Part shown: one piece after another, positions 36,666-45,520 of the stretch
Layout: each line of letters opens with the position of its first letter
Position numbering within the stretch: the first letter of the stretch is position 1
Assembly: GCA_016718825.1 (NCBI GenBank)
Contig: JADKCL010000037.1
Span: forward strand, 1-62,880
Length of the DNA: 62,880 bases
Source: Bacteroidota bacterium
GTDB taxonomy: Bacteria; Bacteroidota; Bacteroidia; J057; JADKCL01
Reading direction: 5' to 3'
Translations under genes and position numbers: made by a program
Notes under the pieces: model-generated
Databases searched by the model: none
The model's input: only the letters and a program-made list of their open reading frames with translations
What the model was told of the DNA's origin: nothing

Positions 36666-38087
36666 TTAGCTTCCGAAAATTTCTTTGAGTTTTTCTTCCA
36701 GGGCAGGACCTCTCAAGTTACGGGCAATGATCTTGCCTTCCTTGTCTACGAGCACCGTCGCAGGAATCGAATTTACGCCATAAGCCTTGGCCGGTTGACT
36801 TCCCCAGCCGCCCAAGTCACTGATATGCGCCCAAATCAGGCCGTCTTGCTTGATCGCATCAAGCCATTTTCCCTTTTCTTGATCCAGACTCACACCCAAA
36901 ATTTCAAATCCTTTGGGATGATACTTCTTATAGGCTAGCAAGACGTTGGGATTTTCCATTCTGCAAGGGCGGCACCAGCTTGCCCAGAAGTCAATCATGA
37001 CGATTTTTCCACGAAAATCGCTCAATTTCATCGTCTTGCCATCGGGTGTTGCTGCAGAGATGTCAGGTGCCATGCCGCCTTCGGCCGTGGCTTCTATCTG
37101 GGCGATCGAATTGTTGAGCGAGGCGATGAAGCCGGGATCGCTGGAAGGGTACGTGCTGATAAACAATTTCCCGTATTCAAGAAGAAGATCGCTTTTCGCT
37201 TGTTCGAAGCCGGAAACAAATCCGCGGAGCAAACTTTCATGGGCGACTGAACCCGCATTTGCCTTGGCTAACACAGGATCGATCGAACTTTTGACCACGT
37301 CTTTGGGCATTCCTTGACCGACAAGCGTACCGCTAAAGGCGCGAGCCTTGTCAAACAATTGGGGCATGCCAGCAATTTCAGCATCGTTGAAATCCAAACC
37401 GGCGAAAAATGATTGACGGAAGTACTCAAGTTCGTTGGGGTACTGACTGTGGCTTGGATCAGATATATAAGGCTGGAAATGATATATCTTGGCGATTTTA
37501 CCAAGGTATCCGCCAGCTTTGATCAACGAATCCATGTAGGTCCCATGAAACTTGTTAAGGTTCGTGATGTCTCCTTGGATCCGTTGGACTTGCATCGGAT
37601 CCGTTTGGGAAAATATCTGCAGATTCTGGAAGAGACCATTGAGCTGCTGATTGTGGTTGTTCATGCGCTCCTGCAGGTGCACAAAGCCGTCGTTCATGAT
37701 GGCGCCTTCAAATTTGAATTGCTGCGGGGTATTGCAATTACCCTCCATGGTGATTTCACCACCATCGCCCAAGACGACATTGGTTGCACGGTTGGGGGCT
37801 TCGCCAATCATGTAAAACCCGGGATGCGCCAGCTTTTTGGACAAGCTGAATGTGACATCGCTGCCATCCTTCTCAAGTTTTGCAGCTGCAACCTGATTCA
37901 CCCTTGTTCCATTGACCTCAAACAATCGAATTGAATCCCCGGAGCATTGGGAGAGTTTGCCGTTGATCAACGTTTCACCATCCGCTGCGCCACCTCCACT
38001 TTTGCAGCCCACAAGCATTGCTAGCGAAAGAAATACAAAAAGAACCGACGGAAGGGGATTGAACTTCTTGAATTGTGCTGATTTCAT
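36666..38087 (-). CDS. Lipoprotein thioredoxin-like (TlpA/ResA) with an N-terminal DUF4369-like domain
   Basis: The 473-residue product has a lipobox around MLVGC (Cys28). Residues to about 330 form a DUF4369-like and helical region (INGKLSQCSGDSIRLFEVNG at its start). The C-terminal 140 residues are an AhpC/TSA-thioredoxin domain with the redox motif FWASWCRPCRMENPN (C-R-P-C), and SIPATVLVDKEGKIIARNLRG with the cis-Pro. TlpA-like lipoproteins reduce cytochrome c assembly partners or other disulfides in the periplasm. The upstream minus strand has TATTTTTC, one mismatch from TAnnTTTG. Confidence 0.88.
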   Translation of the reverse strand: MKSAQFKKFNPLPSVLFVFLSLAMLVGCKSGGGAADGETLINGKLSQCSGDSIRLFEVNGTRVNQVAAAKLEKDGSDVTFSLSKKLAHPGFYMIGEAPNRATNVVLGDGGEITMEGNCNTPQQFKFEGAIMNDGFVHLQERMNNHNQQLNGLFQNLQIFSQTDPMQVQRIQGDITNLNKFHGTYMDSLIKAGGYLGKIAKIYHFQPYISDPSHSQYPNELEYFRQSFFAGLDFNDAEIAGMPQLFDKARAFSGTLVGQGMPKDVVKSSIDPVLAKANAGSVAHESLLRGFVSGFEQAKSDLLLEYGKLFISTYPSSDPGFIASLNNSIAQIEATAEGGMAPDISAATPDGKTMKLSDFRGKIVMIDFWASWCRPCRMENPNVLLAYKKYHPKGFEILGVSLDQEKGKWLDAIKQDGLIWAHISDLGGWGSQPAKAYGVNSIPATVLVDKEGKIIARNLRGPALEEKLKEIFGS

Positions 38088-38268
38088 CGTTTTTGAAAAA
38101 TACTTCGAGGATTACGGCGATTGCCTTCAACAAAGGCCAAATATAAGCCGAGTTATGCAATTCTTAAAACCTGCGCAGCGTGACAAGGAAAGCCAATCAC
38201 GGTTGCGCGAATGCAAAAAACCCGTGCAATGCAGCGGGTTTTGCAGATTTCTATGGATTGGATGTCGC

Positions 38269-38616
38269 TCAGACGTGCATCCAATTTTTCTTCTCCAGCA
38301 ATTCTTCCTTGCTTTCAGGATAATCGGGATCAGGGACGCAGCAGTCTACCGGACAAACCGCGGCGCACTGCGGCTCCTCGTGAAATCCAGTACATTCCGT
38401 GCATTTATCAGGAACGATGTAGTAGATTTCGTCAGAAACAGGTTTCTGAATGGCATTGGCCGATTGTGAGCTACCATCGCCAAAGGCGATATCGCCGCTG
38501 AGCCCCGTACCATCTGAAAAACGCCATTCGACGCCAGGCTCATAGATTGCAGTATTGGGGCATTCTGGTTCGCAGGCGCCGCAGTTAATGCATTCTTCGG
38601 TGATCATCAGTGCCAT
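38269..38616 (-). CDS. 2[4Fe-4S] ferredoxin, Bacteroidota type
   Basis: The 115-residue protein has two cysteine clusters: ECINCGACEPECP near the N-terminus and KCTECTGFHEEPQCAAVCPVDCC near the middle, the expected CxxCxxCxxxC and CxxC-x8-CxxxC arrangements of a bacterial two-cluster ferredoxin with an extended second loop. It is probably a cytoplasmic low-potential electron carrier. It lies divergently from the acyl-CoA reductase at 38823, an arrangement common in Bacteroidota, and a TACTTTTG octamer at 38705-38712 may serve as its promoter. Confidence 0.92.
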   Translation of the reverse strand: MALMITEECINCGACEPECPNTAIYEPGVEWRFSDGTGLSGDIAFGDGSSQSANAIQKPVSDEIYYIVPDKCTECTGFHEEPQCAAVCPVDCCVPDPDYPESKEELLEKKNWMHV

Positions 38617-38704
38617 AGTGCTCTTCTTCTTTTGTCAATCCTTTATTTAAAATTCGCAGACCACGGAAAAACCCTCTCCTACTGCGATTGTTTCCAATTT
38701 GATG

Positions 38705-38712
38705 CAAAAGTA
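38705..38712 (-). promoter_or_regulatory. TACTTTTG octamer, candidate -7 element for the ferredoxin gene
   Basis: On the minus strand TACTTTTG lies about 88 bases before the ferredoxin ATG in an AT-rich spacer. Confidence 0.4.
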
Positions 38713-38810
38713 AGGATATTTTTTATTTGGAATCATTCTAAATAAGGAAAGGATATACGGCGACGAAAACCGTCCGTGCCACTTGTCGTCCGAATTTGGC
38801 TTCCATACGC

Positions 38811-38818
38811 TAATTTTG
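38811..38818 (+). promoter_or_regulatory. TAnnTTTG octamer 4 nt before the acyl-CoA reductase gene
   Basis: The sequence reads TAATTTTG-GACC-ATG, with the same octamer and spacing as at nuoA and mnmA. Confidence 0.45.
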
Positions 38819-38822
38819 GACC

Positions 38823-39800
38823 ATGATTGCCGAGGATTTAAAAGGTTGGGGCCAATTGCTGGCAACGATGCGCGACGACGAAAGCTTGCTTGCGCGTGCA
38901 GCCAACATGAATGAATGGTTTACCCCGGATTCCATTCAATTGGCGATTGAAGCGATGCTACCCTGGTTTGAGGGCAACTTGTTGACAGACCTTCGAAACA
39001 AGTACCCCACGGTTCGCAAGGCGCGGCGAATCGGTTTGATTTTGGCGGGAAACCTTCCTTTCGTGGGTTTGCACGATGTATTAATGGTGCTCCTGAGCGG
39101 CCATATCGCCGTCGTCAAGCCTAGCCACAAGGATGCGGTACTCCTTCTTCGCCTCCTGGAACGCTCGTCGCCCGAAATCCAGCGGCGCGTGAGCATTGTA
39201 GACCGCATTTTGCCCAACGAGGTCGACTTTCTGATCGCAACGGGAAGCAATACCACGGCGAGGCAGATCGAGGCTTCGTTTGCAGGAATACCACAATTGA
39301 TTCGCAAAAGCCGCTTTTCGGTGGCTGTACTTGATGGAAACGAGTCAGAAAGCGCATTGACAGGGTTGGCGGATGATGTTTTGATGTATCATGGCTTGGG
39401 TTGCAGGAGTGTCGCCTCCATCCTGATTCCCAATGGCTACGATATGCAGCCGCTGAATGCAATCCTAGATCGTCATTTGCCACATGCCTTGGCTCCTGCT
39501 TGGCATGATGTGGTGCGCTTCGAACGTGCAAAATGGATGATGACCGGCGCGCGTATCGAGCCTTGCCAGCGCATTTTGGTCCTGCACGGGCAAACGCTGC
39601 GCCCGGGAGGCATCGGCGTCCTGCGTATTGTGACCTATTCCAGCGATGCCGAATGCGCATTTTTGCTGGCAGGGGCGGAATCAGAATTGCAGTGTACTGT
39701 TGGCGCACATTACATTCCGCTGGGACAGGTTCAGCGTCCTCGATTGGATGATTTTGCAGACGGCATTGATACCCTGCAAAGCTTGACGGGACTTGCCTGA
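38823..39800 (+). CDS. Acyl-CoA reductase (LuxC-like)
   Basis: The 325-residue product resembles the LuxC/acyl-CoA reductase branch of the aldehyde dehydrogenase superfamily: IGLILAGNLPFVGLHDVLMVLLSGH (core AGNLPFVGLHDVL), VVKPSHKD, LIATGSNTTARQIEASFAGIP and MYHGLGCRSVASILIP with the probable catalytic Cys in GLGCRSV. It would reduce an acyl-CoA or acyl-ACP with NAD(P)H. It is divergent from the ferredoxin gene, a conserved neighbour in this phylum. Confidence 0.85.
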   Translation: MIAEDLKGWGQLLATMRDDESLLARAANMNEWFTPDSIQLAIEAMLPWFEGNLLTDLRNKYPTVRKARRIGLILAGNLPFVGLHDVLMVLLSGHIAVVKPSHKDAVLLLRLLERSSPEIQRRVSIVDRILPNEVDFLIATGSNTTARQIEASFAGIPQLIRKSRFSVAVLDGNESESALTGLADDVLMYHGLGCRSVASILIPNGYDMQPLNAILDRHLPHALAPAWHDVVRFERAKWMMTGARIEPCQRILVLHGQTLRPGGIGVLRIVTYSSDAECAFLLAGAESELQCTVGAHYIPLGQVQRPRLDDFADGIDTLQSLTGLA

Positions 39801-40566
39801 AGAATCATTAAAATTCCCGACCTGCACCAATTCGCCACCAATCTGCTTCTTGCAAAAGCCCGGTATTCGGCTTTTGTCTAGATTGACCGTGTAGGAAGCG
39901 GCACTGCATATCCTTTTCTGATTATCACGAATTCTTACATCAAACATTTCGTGGATTTTTGAGCGTTTTTTTCGGCCAAGCAAGCTTGATGGCCAAAGAC
40001 TGCCCGCTAAAAGGCCTCCCAGATCATCAATTGGCCATATCCAGAGAAAGTCGATCGTTGAATTGGACATGAATTTTTTTTGAAAAAATGTCTTGCGTTT
40101 TCAATTTGTTACATCGATATTTACGAATAGGATACTAGGAATGAGGTTTTTAAAGAATCAATTCGACTCAGAATTTTTGAAATTAAAAATTGCCCGAACC
40201 CAATGATCAACTGAAACGGGATCAGCGCAAGAAGATTAAAAAGAAGTTAAGGATCGTGGCTGAATATGGTTCAGCTTGGAGGTTGCGTCATCGCGATCAA
40301 TGTGCATTACTGTGCGTTGCGCTGAGCCGTTTCCTTTGAGCGTGAACTTTCTGGCCAATGAAGCAAGTAGTGCGGTCGTCTATCATCGGATTTCGGTTCG
40401 AGGTGTGACTATTTGCTTGAATTCGACGCGTTCTTTGGGCGTATTGGAGCTACAGAACAAGTGCTAATACATTGATAATAAGTGTATAAAATGCTTGATA
40501 TGGATCAAAAAACGCTCGAAAAAATCAATCTATTCACAATTCTAAAATTTTAAATTGAAAAGAAAC
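39801..40566. other. Long intergenic region, no gene recognised
   Basis: No frame has domain similarity. The right half becomes AT-rich toward the start of the small secreted gene. I see no exact TAnnTTTG octamer near the ATG at 40567, no tRNA and no clear terminator for the acyl-CoA reductase gene. Confidence 0.5.
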
Positions 40567-40983
40567 ATGAATCAATTGTTGAAAATGTTGGCAATGGGAA
40601 TGCTGCTTGGGCTGCTTTCCATTAGCTACGCGAATGCACAATCGCTCACGCCCGCGGAACCGATCCGCAGCGGATCGCTTGCCGATCCGAGCGTGGAAGC
40701 CGCAGGCTATGACGCCCACAAGGCGCAGTTTGTCGCTGAAAACCCTCAGTTGTACAACGAAATGGTTGGCAATCAGCAAGTAAAAACGCTCCCAGCGAGC
40801 AATCCATGGGGTTCCGATGAAAACAAGGAGCGCTGGGTTGCCGAGCATCCAAGCGAATATGCCGCGTTGCAGCAAAACGCTGTCGACAATCGCACACGCG
40901 TCACCCGTGCTGAGTTCAATGCCCTGCCTGTTGACAAGCAGCAGGCCATGCAAAACGATGCCAATTTCATCATCATCGACTAA
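40567..40983 (+). CDS. Small secreted protein with a two-fold (W/F)VAE(N/H)P repeat
   Basis: The 138-residue product has a signal peptide (cleavage around SYANAQS). The mature part has two related units: YDAHKAQFVAENPQLYNEMV and DENKERWVAEHPSEYAALQQ, each with acidic-charged helix starts and the motif VAE.P..Y. The protein is otherwise simple and helical. The ATG at 40567 is preferred over an upstream TTG at 40555. It is 18 bases before the 822-residue secreted protein gene and so is probably cotranscribed with it. The function is unknown. Confidence 0.65.
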   Translation: MNQLLKMLAMGMLLGLLSISYANAQSLTPAEPIRSGSLADPSVEAAGYDAHKAQFVAENPQLYNEMVGNQQVKTLPASNPWGSDENKERWVAEHPSEYAALQQNAVDNRTRVTRAEFNALPVDKQQAMQNDANFIIID

Positions 40984-41001
40984 TCCAGAGAAGATACCAC
41001 T

Positions 41002-43470
41002 ATGAAAAAGTTCTTACAACTCTTGTTGGCGCTTGCCTTCCTCGCTACATCGGGGACAGTGGCAAATGCCCAGTGTACCAATACGTCACAATACGGTTCT
41101 GCAACCGTCAATACAAGCGGCGTTATCGTTACGATTTCTTCTTGCTCCTATGCCGGCGAATTTTCTCCGATTTTTGGCGCAGTCGCTGGACAGGTTTTGA
41201 AGTTTACTTCTACCGTTCCAAACGGCACGATCACCATCCGCAGTGGGTCATCTGCCGGCCCGGTTGTCGGGTTTGGCACATCGCCGCTTACGGTGAGCAA
41301 CACCTTTAACGGCACATTGTACGCACACTGGAACACTCCGGGATGCGGGTCGCTCAACAGCTGTTTTGTTACCACAGTTCAGTGCGTCTCCTGTACACCA
41401 CCTCCTGCTGCTGTCAACGACTTTTGCAGCGGCGCGATCTCCATCGCTTGCGGTGCAAGCGTGTCTGGAAACACCTCCGCCGGCACGCCTGACAACGGCA
41501 CAGCAGCCACTTGCGTTACCTCAACCGGTACCGGTGGTGGCCTCTGGTACAAAGTGATCGGCAATGGCGGATTCATCAACGCCAACACGTGTACCGGTAC
41601 AAGCTACGACTCCAAGTTGAGCGTGTACACCGGCACCTGCAGCGGCCTTGTCTGCGTCACTGGCAACGACGACAACTGCGGACTTCAGTCACGCGTGTCT
41701 TGGTGCTCGGTCCAGGGCCAAGCCTATTACATCCTCGTGCATGGCTTCGGCGCAGCGCAAGGTGCATTCACACTGAGCATCGATTGTACCCCTCCAGCCG
41801 TGACCATCAATTCCGTTGCTCCTCGCTGCACTGGCGGTGCCAACGTAACTTTGAGTGCCAACTTCCCTGGCGGTACATTCAGCGGCCCTGGTGTTACCGG
41901 TAATACCTTCAGCCCTACGGCTGCTGGTGTAGGTACGCACACGATCACTTATACCGTTTGTAGCGTTGTGGCTACCACGACCATCACGGTGCTCGCTGCT
42001 CCTTCCAATGATGCTTGCGCCAATGCAGCTCCACTCGCATGCAATTCTTCTGTCAGCGGTAGCACCACCTGTGCCACCGTCGATGGCGGCCTTTCCTTCT
42101 GTGGCACCACCGGCGGCACTGCCCCGGGCGTTTGGTATCAGTTCACTGGCAATGGCGGATTTGCTTCCTTGAGTACCTGCAATGCTGCAACCAATTATGA
42201 CACCAAATTGCACGTGTTCACGGGCAGCTGCGGTGCTTTGACCTGCGTAGGTGGCAATGACGACTACTTCTCAACCGGCAAAACATGTTCGTTTAGCGGC
42301 TTGCGTTCGTTGGTGGAATTCTGCACCACCCCGGGTACCACTTATTATGTTTTGGTACACGGTTTCAGCTCCGGCGCTGGCAACTACCAATTGGACTTGA
42401 ACTGTACCGCACCTTTGACGGTGGATGCAGGTGCTTGCCAGACGCGTTTTGTGGGCTATAGCGGCCCAGGCGCTCCTGATGACACCCTTTACATCTGCCC
42501 AACGGTCACCGGTGGTAGCGGTCAGATCACCACGACGATCAGCCCTGCTGCAGCTTATACCTGCCAAAATGGTTGCTTCGCTGTGGCTCCAAATGCCACC
42601 ACGACCTACACCATCACCTCGACTGACGGCAACGGTTGCTCCGCAAGCAGCTCCGTGACCGTCAACTATCTGGATGTTGTGGCAGCTTGCGGTTCCAATG
42701 GCCAACCAAAAGTGCAGATTTGCCACGTGCCTCCGGGCAACCCAGGCAATGCCAACACGCTCTGCGTGAGCCCCAATGCTGTGCCTGCCCACTTGGGAGC
42801 CGGTATCGGTCATGGTGGAGATTACCTCGGCCCATGCGGCAATCCTTGCCGCCGCACCAATCCTGCTTGCGCTCCTGAAACTTGTGGTGGTACCTATACC
42901 GTCACGATCTCTGGCACAGGCTACTTGGATGAGACCAGCTGGAGCTTTGGCGGCACAACCGGTGGCCCATACAGCTTCGGTTCCACCAATTCGGTGACCG
43001 TCGTTGTTCCGAACGGAACTTCAACCTTCACCCTTGAAACACAAGGAAGCTTCAACGACAACCGTGCAACCTATACCATCTCCTGCAATGGAGGTGTGGT
43101 GACCTCTGGTTCGTTGAATGGTGGACTCTCGACAACGATCACCGGCATCTGCTGTGGCGGTATTGTCGCTCCTAAAATGGGCGATCAACCACAAGCAGCC
43201 ATGAGCACTGGCGGTATTATGGCCTATCCAAATCCTTTCAATGAGACAACCACCTTCCGCTTCCGTTCCAGCAAGAACGGCGTGGCTTCGGTGACCATCT
43301 TCACATTGACGGGCAAGGAAGTCGCGAGCGTCTTCAACGGCGCTGTCGAGGCTGAAGGCGTGTATGAAGTACCGTTCAATGCCCAAGGCTTGAGCAGCGG
43401 CGTGTACCTCTACCGTTATGTCAATGCCGAAGGTCAAATTTCCATGGGCAAAGTGAATTTGGTGAAATAA
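41002..43470 (+). CDS. Large T9SS-secreted protein with tandem PPC-like domains and a CHVPPGNP module
   Basis: The 822-residue product has a signal peptide (MKKFLQLLLALAFLATSG...ANAQ). Two tandem domains at about 138-262 and 334-469 share NDFCSGAISIACG/SNDACANAAPLACN, YDSKLSVYTGTCSGLVCV/YDTKLHVFTGSCGALTCV and YYILVHGFG/YYVLVHGFS: PPC-like folds known from secreted Bacteroidota proteins. An Ig-like region, then a module reading PKVQICHVPPGNPGNANTLC...GHGGDYLGPC at about 575-625, precede a C-terminal T9SS domain (MAYPNPFNETTTFRF to GVYLYRYVNAEGQ). Cysteine pairs suggest disulfides and so extracellular exposure. An adhesin role is plausible. Confidence 0.85.
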   Translation: MKKFLQLLLALAFLATSGTVANAQCTNTSQYGSATVNTSGVIVTISSCSYAGEFSPIFGAVAGQVLKFTSTVPNGTITIRSGSSAGPVVGFGTSPLTVSNTFNGTLYAHWNTPGCGSLNSCFVTTVQCVSCTPPPAAVNDFCSGAISIACGASVSGNTSAGTPDNGTAATCVTSTGTGGGLWYKVIGNGGFINANTCTGTSYDSKLSVYTGTCSGLVCVTGNDDNCGLQSRVSWCSVQGQAYYILVHGFGAAQGAFTLSIDCTPPAVTINSVAPRCTGGANVTLSANFPGGTFSGPGVTGNTFSPTAAGVGTHTITYTVCSVVATTTITVLAAPSNDACANAAPLACNSSVSGSTTCATVDGGLSFCGTTGGTAPGVWYQFTGNGGFASLSTCNAATNYDTKLHVFTGSCGALTCVGGNDDYFSTGKTCSFSGLRSLVEFCTTPGTTYYVLVHGFSSGAGNYQLDLNCTAPLTVDAGACQTRFVGYSGPGAPDDTLYICPTVTGGSGQITTTISPAAAYTCQNGCFAVAPNATTTYTITSTDGNGCSASSSVTVNYLDVVAACGSNGQPKVQICHVPPGNPGNANTLCVSPNAVPAHLGAGIGHGGDYLGPCGNPCRRTNPACAPETCGGTYTVTISGTGYLDETSWSFGGTTGGPYSFGSTNSVTVVVPNGTSTFTLETQGSFNDNRATYTISCNGGVVTSGSLNGGLSTTITGICCGGIVAPKMGDQPQAAMSTGGIMAYPNPFNETTTFRFRSSKNGVASVTIFTLTGKEVASVFNGAVEAEGVYEVPFNAQGLSSGVYLYRYVNAEGQISMGKVNLVK

Positions 43471-43487
43471 TCCAATTCGGTGACCTT

Positions 43488-43533
43488 AAAAGAAAACCCC
43501 ATGCTGCTTCGGTGGCATGGGGTTTTTCTTTTC
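43488..43533 (+). terminator. Strong rho-independent terminator
   Basis: AAAAGAAAACCCCATGC pairs with GCATGGGGTTTTTCTTTT across a short TTCG-containing loop, with one bulged base. It lies about 17 bases after the secreted-protein stop. Confidence 0.9.
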
Positions 43534-43605
43534 TATCCAAGGAAGGCGCTATCTTAAATTGAAACACTGATCAATATCCTTTCCGCTTCATTGGGTTTTC
43601 TACCG

Positions 43606-43613
43606 TAAATTTG
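43606..43613 (+). promoter_or_regulatory. TAnnTTTG octamer 5 nt before the L,D-transpeptidase gene
   Basis: The sequence reads TAAATTTG-CACCA-ATG, with the same octamer and near-identical spacing as at nuoA, mnmA and the acyl-CoA reductase. Confidence 0.45.
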
Positions 43614-43618
43614 CACCA

Positions 43619-44653
43619 ATGAAAAAAGTCCATTTTGCCCTGTTTTTAACGATTTTCGGAGTTTTGACCTTGTGGATGTCAAGCTGCGAAAAAGACAAGG
43701 CATCCAACCGCAATTCCAAAGCTGATTCCCTCCCAAACCCCGAATTAGTAGCACTGAAAACGGATACGCCGCTGTTTGCGATTGTCGTGAACCGTGACAT
43801 TCGCATGAAGCATTATTTTCCGTTCATGGACAGCGTTGTCTTGGCTTACGATTCCTTGGTCGGGTATGCCTTGACGGAACATCTGTTGGTGCGTTACAAT
43901 CCTTGGATCATCGACACCCTGCAGAGCTACGATTATGACCTGCGCATGCCCAAAGGCCAATTCATCAAGGACCAAAAGGAAGAGGTGATGCTGCGCAAAG
44001 GTGATACGCTTTTTGTGCCCAATGACAGCGCAGCGGCTGAATTGTTACGGCTATTTGCCCAAACCACCATTGACGTCAACATTCCTGAATTTAAAATGCG
44101 AATCATGGAAGGTGACACGGCCAAATATGTATTCCCGGTGCGTGTGGGCAGGGACGAAGAGAAATTTCTGGGAATGGCGGGCCGTGTGGCAAGCTTGCGT
44201 ACGCCGATTGGCGAAGGAACAATCGTGCGCATTGAGAAAAACCCCTTGTACATGAATCCCGTCGATGGTCAACGGTATTATGCCACCCACCGCGACGACG
44301 GCAAACTCACGCAATTGCCGCAAATTCCATTTCTGGAGCCCGAAATCAATGGTCAGCGGCCCGGCTCGCTGATTCACCCGACCACCAATCCGCATTCGCT
44401 CGGCAAAGCCTATTCCAATGGTTGTGTTGGCACCTCCGAACATGCAGCGTGGATCGTCTATTACCATGCGCCCGTCGGCACCAAGGTCCGCTTCCGCTAT
44501 GACCTCAAGGTGATGGACGAAAAAGGCGATACGTTGGAATTGAAGAATGTGTACAAGCTTAAATTCCCGCTCAAGAAGTCGCAAGCCTTTCAACCTTTGC
44601 TTTGCCGAATGGATACATTGCAAGACGGCAGCGTCGTCCACGTCTGCAAATAG
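43619..44653 (+). CDS. L,D-transpeptidase lipoprotein (YkuD family)
   Basis: The 344-residue product has a lipobox WMSSC (Cys23). The YkuD domain at about residues 150-310 holds the catalytic signature LIHPTTNPHSLGKAYSNGCV, with the His at about 252 and the nucleophilic Cys in SNGC at about 269; SLRTPIGEG upstream is a usual family block. These enzymes form 3-3 cross-links in peptidoglycan or attach proteins to it. The tail (LKFPLKKSQAFQP...VVHVCK) is extra. It is transcribed alone. Confidence 0.9.
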   Translation: MKKVHFALFLTIFGVLTLWMSSCEKDKASNRNSKADSLPNPELVALKTDTPLFAIVVNRDIRMKHYFPFMDSVVLAYDSLVGYALTEHLLVRYNPWIIDTLQSYDYDLRMPKGQFIKDQKEEVMLRKGDTLFVPNDSAAAELLRLFAQTTIDVNIPEFKMRIMEGDTAKYVFPVRVGRDEEKFLGMAGRVASLRTPIGEGTIVRIEKNPLYMNPVDGQRYYATHRDDGKLTQLPQIPFLEPEINGQRPGSLIHPTTNPHSLGKAYSNGCVGTSEHAAWIVYYHAPVGTKVRFRYDLKVMDEKGDTLELKNVYKLKFPLKKSQAFQPLLCRMDTLQDGSVVHVCK

Positions 44654-44677
44654 CGGAAATCATTCGTTGACAATTGT

Positions 44678-45520
44678 CTAGCTTTCCCGGAATTCCACCT
44701 TGGTCCAGCATTCCGGCAAATGCGTGTCGTAAATCCCGTGTTTGTTCATCGCCCACGCCGGATGCGGATGGACCTCGATCCCTGAAGGGGTCATTTTCTG
44801 GAATCTGCCCATAAAAATCCGCCATTCGTCGCCGTTTTGGGGTGGAAGGGAGCGCCCGTTGGCGAGGTGGGAAAGACCCGTCCAAGGAATTGCCACTTCC
44901 AAGCTCCATCCTTTGTCCACGTGGGTGGGATCGTTGATTTTGCCATCCACTTTCACCGCCGTCTGTAAGCCCGGCAAGTCCCAATTGGGAAAGGCCCAAC
45001 GCAATCCCCTCGGATGCCTTCCATACCAAAACGAACTGCCCACACGGTCATAATCGCCGCCAAAAGTCAGGGCTTGGGGCTGAAACACGTCAAATTCGGG
45101 AATGTCCCAGCGGCTGCCGCGCTGATAGGCGTCCTTCCAGATGAAAAAGACTTCGTAAATGGTATTGAGCGCATTCACCTCCAACTCATAATAGCTGTCG
45201 CCGCCATCGATCAGGATTTCCAAGTCGCTTTCGAGGAAAATGATCGAATCGCGTTCCGTTTGATGGGCGGTGACGAAGGGATCTTCGGCCCAAAAGGCAA
45301 AATAAAGATGGGTTTCGTCCCACAAGGCCGCCACGCGCGTGTCGTACAATCCCGGAAGCCCTGTCACCATGTCCACCAATCGCGGCGACCAATTGGCTGA
45401 TTGCCAGACGGGTTTGGAGATGTCGCCATCAATTTGAATCGGACCCGCGATTTGTTTGCAAACATAATGTGCTGCGGCCGAAGGGTCTCCGGTAAAGGCT
45501 GAGTTCGAATTTGGATTCAT
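44678..45520 (-). CDS. CBM9-like carbohydrate-binding protein, third gene of a gal operon
   Basis: The 280-residue product resembles carbohydrate-binding module 9-like proteins: QIDGDISKPVWQSANWSP at the N-terminus, VAALWDETHLYFAFWAEDPFV, DLEILIDGGDSYYELEVNALN and GWSLEVAIPWTGLSHLAN (core LEVAIPWTGL). No signal peptide is present, so it appears cytoplasmic as annotated. Its ATG overlaps the galT stop (ATGA), so it is translationally coupled to galactose metabolism genes, which is unusual for this family and hints at a sugar-related role. Confidence 0.75.
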   Translation of the reverse strand: MNPNSNSAFTGDPSAAAHYVCKQIAGPIQIDGDISKPVWQSANWSPRLVDMVTGLPGLYDTRVAALWDETHLYFAFWAEDPFVTAHQTERDSIIFLESDLEILIDGGDSYYELEVNALNTIYEVFFIWKDAYQRGSRWDIPEFDVFQPQALTFGGDYDRVGSSFWYGRHPRGLRWAFPNWDLPGLQTAVKVDGKINDPTHVDKGWSLEVAIPWTGLSHLANGRSLPPQNGDEWRIFMGRFQKMTPSGIEVHPHPAWAMNKHGIYDTHLPECWTKVEFRES

